Shown here: positions 23,087 to 34,778 of the stretch, one piece after another | Numbering within the stretch: the stretch's first letter is position 1 | Layout of the letters: each line of letters opens with the position of its first letter | NCBI GenBank assembly: GCA_007922305.1 | Contig: ML677333.1 | Location: 14,778,676-14,842,675, forward strand | Origin: Dermatemys mawii | Taxonomy: Eukaryota > Chordata > Testudines > Dermatemydidae | Direction of reading: 5' to 3' | Length of the DNA: 64,000 nt | Program-made: the position numbers and the translations under genes | Notes under the pieces: model-generated | Databases searched by the model: none | Seen by the model: the letters and a program-made list of their open reading frames with translations, nothing else | Told to the model about the DNA's origin: nothing

Positions 23087-25059
23087 TATTCATCTCCAGG
23101 ATGAGCGTGCGAGCAAGAGAATAACTCCAAACTGAGACAAAGCAAATGCGTCTCAAGGACAAAGGTAAGAAATGAAACCACCCATTTTTGTTTGTGAGAT
23201 TCATGAGATTAATTGATTTTCTTGCCACTGTTTGTGCTCTAGGATTTTCCTGCCAGGAAACGGCATAATTTGCTTGTGTTCTAAGGGTTATTTTATTGGA
23301 GCCAACCATTTATTAGCTCTGGTTGGGATTGGAGAGAGGTGTTTGGTTTCTTTAATATTGTTTTCATAAGTATTTAATATCCTAGCCTCTTGTTTGAAGG
23401 GACTAGATAGATGGAAAACATTTAAACTAATATGTAATTTTCAAGCTCCAAAAAGGGTTGTTTTGGGGTTTGTTTTTTTTTGCTGGGGTGGTTTTTTAAA
23501 GGATGATTAAGACACTGTTATTGCATGTGAACTATGCGTCTTTCACAAGGTCCTGGATTTGAAACTCACTCCTTCATTCCCTTCCTCTCTCTCACACATG
23601 CATAGTTTTGCACACGCAAACTATAAAAGCAACTAGCTTGTAGTCAGATGGTAGAAGAACCTCTGAACAGGTGGAGTTCCATATCAGATTGTTTGAATTA
23701 AGTTGTAGAATGAGTTGGATCCTTTCCCAGTTCTTCTGTGTTCCCCCACTCTCCAAACTTAATGTTAGCTTATGCATAATAAATTTCAAAATATAAATCC
23801 TTGATGGGGGGAAGAGGAGGTAAATGTGTTAGATGAAATAATTTTTTAGTTTTTTGAGGACCATATCCCTCATGGCACTATTTTGCAAGCATTAATAATA
23901 TTTATCATACTATATTTATAAACACCATAAGGTATGGTAAATGGCACTTTACAAACTCTGAAAACATCCCTAGCCTGAGCAGCTAACAGCCTAGTTCAGG
24001 CAAATGTACACTGGATGACATAACAAATTCAAGATGATGTTGGGACATCTGTTAAGATTAGTGTTTAAAGGTTTTACAAAAAAATTGGATTTGAAGGAGA
24101 GCATGTTGAAATCCTGGTTGAAATCCTGGCCCCTCTGAAATTAGGGTTGAACTGGAATTCAGTGAAAGTCTGGCATTACCTTCAATGGAGCCTCCATGTG
24201 AGAAAGTGATGGCTGTTCCAAGAATAGGTAACAGCATAAAAGTGAGACAGGACTGGAGGAGTACTGAGAGCAAAAGAGTTCAGAAAATATATATAGTAGG
24301 ACAAAGTTATGGAGAACCTAGAAAAGGAGGACAAATTGGAAAACGATGGGAACTTTGTAAAGGGACTTGAAAAATGTGTGTGTGGGGGGCTGTGAAGTCG
24401 GAGATAATTTTAGAAGCAACATTTTTTAAAAAAACTACAGCAGGGAGAAGTAAAACAATAGCTTACTGTATAGCATCACCAAGTCCTCCAGCTATTTAGA
24501 TGCAGACAAACAATGGAATACTTTGAATTGTGAAAAGAGCTAATTATGTCTGGGAAATGTTTGAAACTCCATAAAGCTCAGGAGGTTAACACGAGAGGCT
24601 ACACTAATGAAACTACTTACATGGATAAAATCTTGTGGATATTTCAGGAATTATGACCTGGCACTGAGGTGTACCTCACTTTTTGCTCTTAAACTGTTTG
24701 AGTTCAAGCTAATTTAAATGTATTCACAGTGAGGAGCATCTTCCTTGTGAATTTAAATTGATGAGCTGAACACGACTGCAGCTTTCTTTTCAAGTGATTT
24801 CAAAAGAAAAAAGTAATCAGGTCTGTATTTCTACATGCTCAGATCCACTTTGGGCAGGAGGAGTTTGCACAAGTTGACTGGCTATCTTCAGTCCTGTCGC
24901 ATCAGCTGGGCTTGAGACAAAATTGCAGTTATGCTCTCTGCTGCAGGGACTCCTCTAGCCCCAAACCCCACAGCCTGAGGTGGAAGAAGGGATTTGTTAA
25001 AATGCCTTCTGACAATCACCCAAAGGCCCAGTGGTCAGGTCTGGGTCTTCTGGGGGTCG
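23087..25059. other. Intergenic DNA upstream of KIDINS220
   Basis: No exon, RNA gene or clear repeat was recognised. It ends at the decayed hAT MITE and CpG island of the KIDINS220 promoter. Confidence 0.5.
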
Positions 25060-25163
25060 CGTGACCAACTGTCCTGATTTTATAGGGACAGTTCTCATTT
25101 TTGTTTCTTTTTCTTATATAGGCTCCTATGCCCCCGCCCCCACTTTTCACATTTGCTGTCTGG
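25060..25163. mobile_element. Decayed hAT-like MITE at the edge of the CpG island
   Basis: GTGACCAACTGTCCTGATTT at the left through CACATTTGCTGTCTGG at the right follows the element at 15,293-15,417 base for base in places. Its ends have mutated and no target duplication is visible. Confidence 0.7.
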
Positions 25164-26080
25164 GCCCATTCTCTGGGGGAAGGGAGCGTCTCAGCCCTCC
25201 TGCTGCCAGCGCACACGCAACTTGCTCATCTTACGAGCCCTTTCAGCAGCCAAACGCCGGTCCCCGGCGTCGGGACCGCTCAGGCGGGGAACACTGAGCT
25301 CAGCTCAGGGACCAGCGGCCAAGGCCCGGTGGGTGCAGCCTGCGGCGGAGACGGTTGAAGGGGGAATTGGAAGCGAGGGGGAGGCTGCTGGAATCCCGCT
25401 GCCCCCCGCTGGGCTTCGAGCCCCGCCCCTTCGCCTGCGAGTCCGTTACTAACGGCTCCAGCCGTCTTCCTCCTCTCCCTAAGGCCAAGGCGACGGGAGG
25501 CCACGTGACCGGCTCCGAGGCGGGAGGGGGGACAAGGAGGAGGTAAGATGGCCGCTGCCGTTGCTGGGCGCAGGTGAAGAGCCCTTACAGCTGCCACCGC
25601 CCGCGGACCGCAGCCAGCCTCCGCCGCCATCGCCTCCGGCAGAATCTTCTGGGACCGGAGAGGCCGCCCTCGGGGGCCGAGTCCCGCCGGCTAAGAGGTA
25701 AGTAGAGGGGGAGCGTAGAGCTGTTACACAAAGGCTCCGAGGGAGCCGCCTTGATCCCTCGGCGGCGGCTGGCCGCTGTGCCCTGTCGGGCTGGATAGCA
25801 CCGAGCCCTCGGGCGGGGGTAACGTCCCGGCCCCGTGTGCCGCCCTCTCCCTGGGGGCGCGCGGCTCCTCGCTGGCTGGGCAGGGCGGCGGCGGCGAGGC
25901 TGTCAGGGAGAGGCGCTGTCAGGCGGAGGCACCGCCCGCTCGCTCGCTCCGTCTCTCCCGTTCCCCCAGCCGCGCTCGGCGCCGGGGGTGTGTGTGTCGG
26001 GCAGAGCGCTTCCCGGGCCCATGAAATAGCCCGTCCTTGGGCCATTTACGCCCCTCACCCTGTGCAGTGACTGGCCATTT
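25130..26080 (+). promoter_or_regulatory. KIDINS220: CpG-island promoter of KIDINS220
   Basis: An abrupt rise in GC and CpG density in an otherwise AT-rich window. It includes an E-box CACGTGAC at 25,502-25,509 and a YY1-type AAGATGGCCGCTGCC at 25,545-25,559, a motif typical of start sites of housekeeping promoters. No TATA box is visible. The island precedes a strong splice donor at 25,698, about 18.5 kb upstream of the coding start. Confidence 0.8.
25545..25697 (+). other. KIDINS220: KIDINS220 non-coding exon 1 (5' UTR)
   Basis: The exon is inferred from the CpG island, the YY1-type element and the donor GAG|GTAAGT at 25,698. The 5' end is placed at the YY1 motif by convention and is not proven. 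A short upstream frame, MAAAVAGRR followed by TGA (25,548-25,577), would be in the leader if transcription starts upstream of it. The coding start lies in the next exon at 44,274. Confidence 0.6.
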
Positions 26081-26573
26081 ACACCCCTCCACCACACCCG
26101 TGTAGGGAATTGAAATTTACACCCCCCCCCCGCAGAAAATTGTCATTTATACCCTTCCCTCCCCCCTCAAACACTCCCCCGTGAATTTTCATTTATACCC
26201 CTCCGCCACACGCTCTCACCCATACACAAGCACAAATTCAATGAACAGCCCTTGGGACACTACAGTCATGAAGAAGAGCGTCTGTCAGCCACACTAGAGC
26301 CTCTGCCTCCTAATGTGCAAAGACAAAGATGGTTTTGATGCAAGGCATAATTCTCTTACCCATGCTAGTAACCTCCCCCAAAATATGCCCCCCGCCATAT
26401 TGCAGAAATTAAAATAATAATAATGAGCAGAGCAAGTGGAAAGACAACATAACAAGGAGAAAAGGAATTGCTCTTCAAATCCAAATACCATATAAAAAAA
26501 GTAAAAGTAATTAATTATTAATTTACTGGGTAGATGCCTTTTAAATGTCTAAAATATATTTGAGCAATAAGAA

Positions 26574-26615
26574 GAGTGAGGTAATATCTTGTATTGGGCC
26601 AACTTCAAGAACGTT
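26574..26615. repeat. Single-arm fragment of the AGGTGGGTG repeat
   Basis: GAGTGAGGTAATATCTTGTA followed by TTGGGCCAACTTC matches the left arm of the repeat at 11,235. No partner arm is present. Confidence 0.5.
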
Positions 26616-26711
26616 AACATATATTCAGTTAATATAAATTTTTAAAAGGGTTAAACATGTGTTTACATTACAGAGACCATGTCATTTGAAGTGAATTAAT
26701 AGATTATAGCA

Positions 26712-27294
26712 CAGTGGTGGGCAAAGTATGGCCGACAGGCCTGATCCAGCCCATCAGGGCTTTGGGTCCGGCCTGTGGGATTGCCACCCCTAAGGTGCTG
26801 CGGGCCACATGCCGCTCCCGGATGTGGCTGGCACCACATCCATGTGGCCCCTGCTGGGGAAGGGGCAGAGGGGTCTGTAAGCTGCCCTCGCCTGCAGGCA
26901 CTGCTCCCTGCAGCTTCCATTCCCCAGGAATGGGGAATTGCAGCCAATGGGCGCTTCGCGGGAGGTACCTGCAGGCAAGGGCAGCACGTGGAGCCCTCTG
27001 CCTCTTCCAGGGGCCACAGGGACATGGTTCCCAAGCGGCGGGGGGGCCAAGGTATGCAGGGAGCCTGGCTTGGCCTGGGTTCATGCCGCTGCCCCTCCAA
27101 ACCCTCCTGCACCCCAAACCTCTTCCCTGAGCCCCCTCCAGCACTCTGCAGCTCTCCCACACTCTGCACCCAACCCTTTGCCCTGAGCCCCTTCCTGCAT
27201 CCTAACCCCCTGCCCCAGCCCTACATTTATGACCTTGCATGCAATTTTCTTATCCAGATGTGGCCGTCAGACTAAAAAAAATTTCCCATCCCTG
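26712..27294. mobile_element. GC-rich hAT-like MITE
   Basis: Starts CAGTGGTGGGCAAAGTATGG and ends TTTCCCATCCCTG. The flanks are TTATAGCA and TTATATGA, an 8-bp duplication with two differences. The style is the same as the element at 11,645. It gives long open stretches on both strands that do not resemble proteins. Confidence 0.72.
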
Positions 27295-27419
27295 TTATAT
27301 GATCTAACAAATTCTCTGTTTTACAGCTTGTTAGTAATATAAATATGAGAAACTAAGAGGTCTTTGCTGATTGGAAATATCATTAAATGATAACTCATTT
27401 CTTTTTAACAGTAAACATG

Positions 27420-28847
27420 TGTAACCCTTCTGCCCATCAGAGTTGGCAGCAACAAGGGCCGGGTTCAGTATCCAGGGGTTCCATTCCAATAGCACAATAC
27501 AAAAACCGGCTCGAGCCCCCACCCAGTGACCTGGGACAACCATATACCACCCCTCTGGGCGTCTGTAAGAGACAATACTTCCCCTCTCGCAAGCACAGAG
27601 TCTGAGTGTACCAAAGCCTTTTAATAACAGGGAGAAACAATGTGGCATTATATTGGGGAAACACCACAAACAAGGTTAATAAACCAAACCATGAACCAGA
27701 AGCCCCCTCCCAGCAAATAGGCCGTGGCCTTCCCTTTGGCTCTTGAGTTCCACAACCCCAAAAAAGTCACTCAATAGTCCCAAAAGTCCAACAGCCCAAG
27801 AGTCTCTGTCCTTGGTCCGTGCAGAGTTCAAAAGTCAATTGGCAGAGTCTTACCTCCAGCATGGGTGGAGATGGAGGGTAGGGCACGGGGCACCTTACGT
27901 GGTCCGAGGCCGACCACGCCGCCTCTCCGTGAGGTTCCGCTGCAGCTCTCACCGCAATCAGCTCTGCTCTGCTCCGCTGGCTGTCCTACGAACCGCTCTG
28001 CCCGTCAATCCGCTAGCTGCTCTGCTAGCCGACACACCGACAGCTCTGCCGCATCGGTCACTCTGCCCGCAGCACCCACGCCTCTGCTAGGTGACAGACA
28101 GACAGCTCTGCTGCGCCGGTCACTCTGCCCGCAGCACCCACGCCTCCGCTAGTCGACAGACAGCTCTGCTGCGCCGGTCACTCCGCTAGCCGTCCTGCTA
28201 GCCGACACACAGACTGCTCTGCTGCACCAGCCACTCTGCACTTTTTTCCAGGTCCCCCCTACTTAAGACAGTGCTCAGTGATTTCTTTAGCTCTTAGGTG
28301 ATTTCAGCTCACAGTAGGGGAGCCTTAGTACAGGTGCACCAGTGAGCCCAAAGCAATTGTCCGCTCAGCAGCCTGGAACCAGGCTCCTAATGGAAGCAAA
28401 ATTCAATTCTGACATTCCACAGTGGAGAGAGGCAGGGTGCAATAGGCCTGGGAGGCCCTCAGACAGAGCCCTCACCAAAAGGTATAGGTGCTTGTCCATC
28501 ACCTCTCTCAATCTCACAGTGTTCTGAAAACGCATGGCCCTTGCCCAGTGAGTGCTACCTAGATGATGGCGAGTCCCTCCATCATAACAAGGGCCAAGTA
28601 CATGTCCATAGTCCTTCATTCACATAATCACAGTAACATCACTTTATCATTCCTGCCCCAATAACATAGAAACTGGGGCTCCCTCATCAGCCGAAGTGGC
28701 CATGTGGGCTGCTGTGGGCTCAGGCTAGGCGCAGTGGGTGTGTCTATGCAAATTGATCAGCCCCAGACTTATTTTGCAAGGCTCACTGTAATTCCCATAG
28801 TTCGCCACCAGATGTCAGAATATATCTCATTCCTGACACTGCTTACA
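27420..28847. mobile_element. Solo LTR, 1,428 bp
   Basis: Begins TGTAACCCTTCTGCC and ends CACTGCTTACA, giving TG...CA termini with a 5-bp inverted TGTAA/TTACA. CATG is present at 27,416-27,419 and 28,848-28,851, a 4-bp target-site duplication. No internal retroviral sequence adjoins it, so it is a solo LTR left by recombination. A GC-rich minisatellite occupies its middle. Orientation could not be settled: an AATAAA occurs on the + strand near 27,680, but the GC-rich leader-like part suggests the minus strand. Confidence 0.85.
28030..28240. repeat. Minisatellite inside the solo LTR
   Basis: About three units of 58-70 bp share CAGCTCTGCTGCGCCGGTCA and CGCAGCACCCACGCCTC, with the third unit shortened and diverged. 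Units differ by small substitutions. Confidence 0.75.
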
Positions 28848-28851
28848 CATG

Positions 28852-30085
28852 AAAAGATGGGAAATTGATAGTGTCTGCTGCAAGGAATTAGTCTAAAACA
28901 TAGGTAGCACAAGGTGCACTAGCTGACACAAAGTGGTAATTTAGGTTCCAAACCAGTAAATGTATTACTGCTGGTAGACTCCTGTGTTGGCATGAAGCAC
29001 TGGTAAATTCACTGGGGCTCCATGTAAGCACAGGGGTTTGCCCATATGGATCAGTTGGAAAGAAAGGGGTCTTGGTGCATTTATTTTTCATGATGAATAA
29101 ACCTGTTCATACATGCAAGGTAAGAATTAAAACAATTTTTTAAAAACCTTAGGTCTTTAGATTTCAATATATGCCATTTTAACTTTGTTTGATTATCTTC
29201 AGTAATTGTTGTCAGAATAACTGTAAATGTCAGAGGTTTTTTTCCATGTATCTAGATTGTTTTGTTGGCAGTCAGATGTTTTAGTAGTCAGAGTTGAACA
29301 CTTCCTGTTTTTCTTGTTAATTTAATAGTTTATGGACTTGTCATTAACACTATATGAGATATGTGTGTGATGAGTAGTGTTAACATTGCAAGCTAACGGA
29401 TGATAAAATACGCTAGTGGAATATGGTATAGACTCAGTGTTTGCTTTTTTTTACCAGAGCAGAAAGTAATCTGAGTTGTTACTGTACAAAATAGCTGAAT
29501 GGTTGGACATCAGAAATTAGATCATTGGTTCTGTGTGTAGACAAAGAACTGTACATATAATTGTTCCCTATATTCATAGATCATACATCTCTTTTTATGA
29601 GTATTTCTTCCCCATTGCACATCTGAGGTACGAGTGTAGATTTTCGTAACTATGTACTATAAAATGCTCTGTCTGTATAAGGAGTCAGCTAGGAATTTAC
29701 CATTAGTAAGGAAAAAGATCTTAGCAGTAACATGTTGGGAATGAGAAGATGCAAGCAGAAATCCGTGAAACCAGAAAGGAGTAGTGAGTCAAGGCAAGAC
29801 ATAACCTATGACATGGACCCAGTGCTGGTTGGGATGGAGATGAACGATCTGATCTTTTGGCTGAATATCATGGAAAACTTACTGAAGAGAGACTATTCCA
29901 AAGTCTAATAAGATCTCTTGCTTGGTAGACTAAAATTTGGTCAAAATATAAGAGAGTGTACTATAGACAACTGTCTTGTTCTGGCATGGAGATGGGACTC
30001 TTCCGTCACTAGGGCCTGTGATCTTAAATGAGGCTGATTTGTTTTTCCTTGGGGAGAAAAACAACCAACCAATTAAATGGGAAAA
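28852..30085. other. Unassigned intronic DNA
   Basis: No recognisable repeat, exon or RNA gene was seen in this part of KIDINS220 intron 1. Confidence 0.5.
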
Positions 30086-30089
30086 TCAT

Positions 30090-31345
30090 GATTTTTACAT
30101 AAGAAAGGCCATACTGGATCAGACCAAAGGTCAGTCTAGCCCAGTATCCTGTCTTCTGACAGTGGCCAATGCCAGGTGCCGCAGAGGGAATGAAGAGAAC
30201 AGGTAATCATCAAGTGATCCATCCTCTGTCGTCCATTCCCAGCTTCTGACAAATAGACGCTAGGGATACCATCCCTGCCCATCCTGGCTAATAGCCATTG
30301 ATGGACTCATCCTTCATGAATTTATCTAGTTCTTCTTTGAACCCTGCTATGTTCTTGGCTTTCACAACATCCTCTGGCAAAGTGTTCCACATGTTGACTG
30401 TGCATTGTGTGGAAAAAATACTTCCTTTTGTTTGTTTTATACTTGCTACCTATTAATTTCATTTGGTGATCCCTAGCTCTTGTTATGAAGAGTAAATAAC
30501 ACTTCCTTATTTACTTTCTCCACACCAGTCATGATTTTATAGACCTCTATCATATCCTCCCAAGTCATCTCTCTCCCAAGATGAAAAGTCCTAGTCTTTT
30601 ATAAATATCTCCTCTTATGGCAGCCTTTCCATACCCCTAATTTTTATTGCCCTTTTCTGACCCTTTTCCAAGCCCAGCGTATCTCTTGTGAGATGGGGTG
30701 ACCATATCTGCACAAGTATTCAAGATGTGGGCATACTATGGATGTATATAGAGGCAATATGATATATTCTGTCTTATCATCTATCCCTTTCTTAATGATG
30801 CCCAACATGCTGTTAGCTTTTTTGATTGCTGCTGCACACTGAGTGGATGTTTTCAGTGAACTATCCACATTGACTCCATGATCTCTTTCTTAAGTGGTAA
30901 CAGCTAATTTAGACTCCATCATTTTATATGTATAGTTGGGATTATGTTTTCCCATATGCTTTACTTTATAGTTGCCAACATTGAATTTCATCTGCCATTT
31001 GTTGCCCAGTCTTTGTGAGATCCTTTTGTAGCTCTTTGGAATCTGCTTGGGGCTTAACTATCTTGAGTAGTTTTGTATCATCTGCAAATTTTGCCACCTC
31101 ACTGTTTACCCCTTTTTTACAGATTTATTAATATGTTGAATAGGTCAGGTCCCAGTACTGCCCTCTGGGGGACACCACTACTTATCTCTCTCCATTCTGA
31201 AAACAGACCATTTATTCCTACTCTTTGTTTCCTATCTAATCAGTTACCAATCCATGAGAGGACCTTCCCTCTTAAGCTGTCATGGGATATTTTGCTTAAG
31301 AGCCTTTGGTGATGGACCTTGTCTGAGGCTTTATGAAAATGTGCT
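30090..31345 (-). mobile_element. CR1 LINE 3' half
   Basis: Minus-strand frames read successive CR1 reverse transcriptase blocks: a stretch ending RVGINGLFSEWREISSGVPQ, then the SSLKTSTQCAAAIKKANSML region and LPLYTSIVCPHLEYL. They are followed on the left by the CR1 3' tail block with CAGTGGCCAATGCCAGGTGC. Stops and frameshifts throughout. Confidence 0.82.
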
Positions 31346-31469
31346 CCCTTACTGCCTGGCTTTGTGGCCTCCGTTATGAACATGCACAGCAGGTGCAGCT
31401 GTGTAGGGCCTTCTGGGCCCAGAGCTCCTCTTTAATCCTCCTCCTCATCACATGGATATGTTGGTTAGA

Positions 31470-31605
31470 TGTAAGGAAAAAGGAACAGGTTGGAAAAACA
31501 CTGGTCAGGGATGGTCTAGGTTTACTCCGTACATCCTCAGTGCAGAGGGCTGGATTTGATCACTTCTGAGGTTCCTGCTAGCCCTATATTTTTCTCTGAT
31601 GCTAT
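31470..31605 (+). mobile_element. CR1 LINE 3' end fragment
   Basis: GGGATGGTCTAGGTTTACTC, then GGGCTGGATTTGATCACTTC, and the terminal TAGCCCTATATTTTTCTCTG match the CR1 3' UTR and its ending. Only the last part of the element is present. Confidence 0.7.
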
Positions 31606-31869
31606 TATTGTAAAATATGTAATGATAGGGAATCGAATCACTTCTGGCCCAATTCTGCCACCCTTATTTATATTTACTAATAGGTTACTTTTGTAGGTAG
31701 TTCAGTGGAAATAATTGAAAGTATGTGCACAGTGAAGTACTCCTCAGTGCAAGTATAGGTGGTACAATCTAACTTCTACAATTAAGATTAAAAATGAAAG
31801 TCTTCAGTGCAGATTTTTCGTAATTGATGATAGCAACTTTTTAACAAAATAAAATAATATCTAATATAT

Positions 31870-32625
31870 GATTTGGGGAAAGGGGTAAACAGTGAGGTGG
31901 CAAAGTCTGCAGATGATACTAAACTGCTCAAGATAGTTAAGACCAAAGCAGACTGTGAAGAACTTCAAAAAGATCTCACAAAACTAAGTGATTGGACAAC
32001 AAAATGGCAAATGAAATTTAATGTGGATAAATATAAAGTAATGTGCGTTGGGAAAAAATAACCTCAACTGTACATACAATAAGAAATGGGCTAATTTAGC
32101 TGCAACTAATCAGGAAAAAGATCTTGGAGTCATCGTGGATAGTTCTCTGAAGACATCCACGCAGAGTGCAGCAGCAGTCAAAGAAGCAAACAGGATGTTA
32201 GGAATCATTAAAAGAGGGATAGAGAATAAGATGGAGACTATCTTATTACCCTTATATAAATCCATAGTGTGCCCACATCTTGAATACAGTATACAGATGT
32301 TGTCTCCTCATTCCGAAAAAATATACTCCCCCTTGCCTGAGGAAGTTGTGAAGGCTAGGAATATAACAGGGTTTAAAAGAGAACTGGATAAATCCATGGA
32401 GGTTAAGTCCATTAATGGCTATTAGCCAGGATGAGTAGGGAATGGTGTCCCTAGTGTCTGTCAGAGAGGGGTGATGAATGGCAGGAGAGAGATCACTTGA
32501 TCATTACCTGTTAGATTCACTCACTCCGGAGCACTGGGCGTTACCACTGTCAGTAGACAGGATACTGGGTTGGATGGACCTTTGAACATAAGAATGTAAG
32601 AATGGCTGTACTGGGTCAGACCAAA
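31870..32625 (+). mobile_element. CR1-type LINE fragment
   Basis: Reads SADDTKLLKIVKTKADCEEL, then MKFNVDKYKVMCVG and DLGVIVDSSLKTSTQSAA in shifting + frames. The 3' tail with CTGGGTTGGATGGACCTTTG then CTGTACTGGGTCAGACCAAA follows. The catalytic FADD box appears as SADD. Pseudogenised. Confidence 0.8.
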
Positions 32626-32639
32626 GGTCTACCCAGCCT

Positions 32640-33765
32640 CTCCATTCTGAAAATTTACCATTTATTCCTACCCTTTGTTCCCTGTCTTTTAAGCAGTTCT
32701 CAATCCATGAAACAATCTTCCCTCTTATTCCATGACAACTTAATTTATGGAACAGCCTTTGGTGAGTGACCTTGTCAAAGGCTTTCTGGAAATTGGATCC
32801 CCCTTGTCTACATGATTGTTGATCCCTTCAAAGAAGATTAGTAAGACGTGATTTTTTTCTTTACAAAAACATGTTGACTTTTCCCCAGGAATTTGTTTTT
32901 CTATGTGCCTGACAATTTTATTCTTTTCTATTGTTTCAACTAATTTGCCCGGTACTGACGTTAAACTTACTAGTTTATAATTGCTGATATCACTTCTAGA
33001 GCCTTTTCAAATATCGGCATATTAGTAGCTATCTTCCAGTCATTGGATACAGAAGCTAATTTAAAGGACAGGTTACAAACCATAGTTAATAGTTCTGCAA
33101 TTTCACATTTGAGTTCTTTCAGAACTCTTGGGTGAATGCCATCTGGTCCTGGTGACTTGTTACAGTTAAGTTTATGAATTAATTCCAAAACCTCTTCTAG
33201 TGACACTTCAATCTGTGAAAGCGACAAAGAGCACCTTAGCACCTTATAGACTAACACCTTATAGCACCTTGTAGCACCTTATAGACTAACAGATCTTAGG
33301 GATCATGCGCTTCCTCAGATTTGTCACCTACAAAAGACAGCTCAGGTTTGGAAATCTCCCTAATGTCCTCAGCCATGAAGACTGAAGCAAAATATTCATT
33401 TAGTTTCTCTGCAATGACTTTGTCTTTAAGTGCTCCTTTTCTGTCTCTCTTGTCCAGGGGCCCCACTGGTTGTTTAGCAGGCTTCTTGCTTCTGAGGTAC
33501 TTAAAAACATTTTATTACCTTTTTAGTTTTTGGCTAGCTGTTCTTCAAACTCCTTTTAGGCTTTTCTTATTACATTTTTACACTTAATTTGGCAGTGTTT
33601 ATGCTCCTTTCTATATACCTCACTAGGATTTGACTTCCACTTTTTAAAAAATGCTTTTTTATCTCCCACTACTTCTTTTACATGATTGTTAAGCCACAGT
33701 GGCTCTTTTTCAGTTCTTCTACAAAATGAAAACACTTCACAATATGTGATCTCAGATTTAAATTT
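32640..33765 (-). mobile_element. CR1 LINE fragment (N-terminal RT region)
   Basis: The minus strand carries NKSPGPDGIHPRVLKEL, the signature of CR1 reverse transcriptase, and downstream a GKIVSW-type block. The upstream linker region runs to about 33,765. A small SINE-like fragment interrupts it at 33,216-33,318. It overlaps in content with the copy at 30,090-31,345, so the two are separate insertions. Confidence 0.82.
33216..33318. repeat. SINE-like fragment with locally multiplied motif
   Basis: The block CACCTTATAGACTAACA occurs twice complete and is interspersed with partial copies (TAGCACCTTGTAGCACC). It is related to the SINE-like units at 49.4 and 50.7 kb, and lies inside a CR1 copy. 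Confidence 0.65.
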
Positions 33766-34778
33766 TTAAGAAACTAAATTGGTTTTTAACTTTGTGATCT
33801 ATTCGTTTTTTTAAAAAAAAGGGTTACCAAGTAACGCTACAGTTTGCTGTCTGAATTGCCTAGTCTTAATTTTAAACATTCAGCTACTGAGATGGGAAAA
33901 ACTCATTGTGATCTAAAAACATGAGTGATCCGTCAGACAGTATATTGAATGACTGCAAACGTTAACATGCAATAGCATTTTTTCCGTGTATGGAATTTGA
34001 AATTGGTGTGAGTACAATTGTGAGAATAAATAGAAGCTTACGGTTTTGTTTGTCAGGACCTGAGAGCTAGCTTTAGGAGCTCTTGCAGTTTAGACAGATT
34101 AGATTTTTGGTAAATCAGCAAATCATTGCAGTTTTTACTGAGAGTGATAATCTCTTTTGAAGCTCAGGAAATGTGTGCTTTACAAAAACAGGTTTATCTT
34201 TGCCCTTTATCAAGACCTTTCCATTCCTTATCTAACTCCTTAGTGTTCTTAGTCTCCTCACCCTCACTGTAGTGTTTTAGGGTGTGCTCTAATGTCTCAG
34301 GCTTTATTGTCCTAGGATGTTTAGGGGGTTCCGTAAACAGAGAAGTTTGAAATTATGACAAGGAGACAATTCCCTTATTTTGAATTGACTCCCCAGCTAC
34401 CGAGGTCCCTTTGCTATTCTGGTTAGGGAGGACATCTTAGGGCTAATTCCTCGTTCATTTGCCGAAGTGGGTATTGCCTTCCCAATATATTCCTGGTTTT
34501 GTATGGATTTTGGAGACATTACACCAGTGCGTCTTTGATGTGCACCTCAAGAAATAATGCACATATTATAGTTAGTTAGCAATTAAAGGAGTGTACGCAT
34601 AATAGAAGCATCTGAGAGTCACTTTAAAAAAAAAAGTGGTCATGTTTGTTCCTAAAGTGACTGTTGGACTGATTCATTCAAGTGTGTGTTTTTTCCTTTT
34701 TAAAAACTGTAGGAAATTTAACCCCTCCCCTTTCTCCCCCCCCCAAAAAAGTTAACGAATTGTTGAGATGTCCTAGAT
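33766..34778. other. Unassigned intronic DNA
   Basis: AT-rich intron 1 sequence with short homopolymer runs. No gene or named repeat recognised. Confidence 0.5.

Noticed and set aside
22545..23309. A 254-codon minus-strand open frame
   Set aside because: It covers the GC-rich Tigger-like MITE and both its flanks. The overlapping frames on the other strand are equally open, as expected of GC-rich palindromic DNA.
25479..26045. A 188-codon minus-strand open frame in the CpG island
   Set aside because: CpG islands give long open frames by base composition. The peptide is Arg/Ala/Pro/Gly-rich with no domain, and antisense to the promoter and exon 1.
26696..27275. Several overlapping 80-166 codon frames on both strands
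   Set aside because: All fall within the hAT-like MITE at 26,712-27,294.
27743..28152. Frames of 95-115 codons on the + strand
   Set aside because: They arise from the GC-rich tandem units of the solo LTR and repeat with them.
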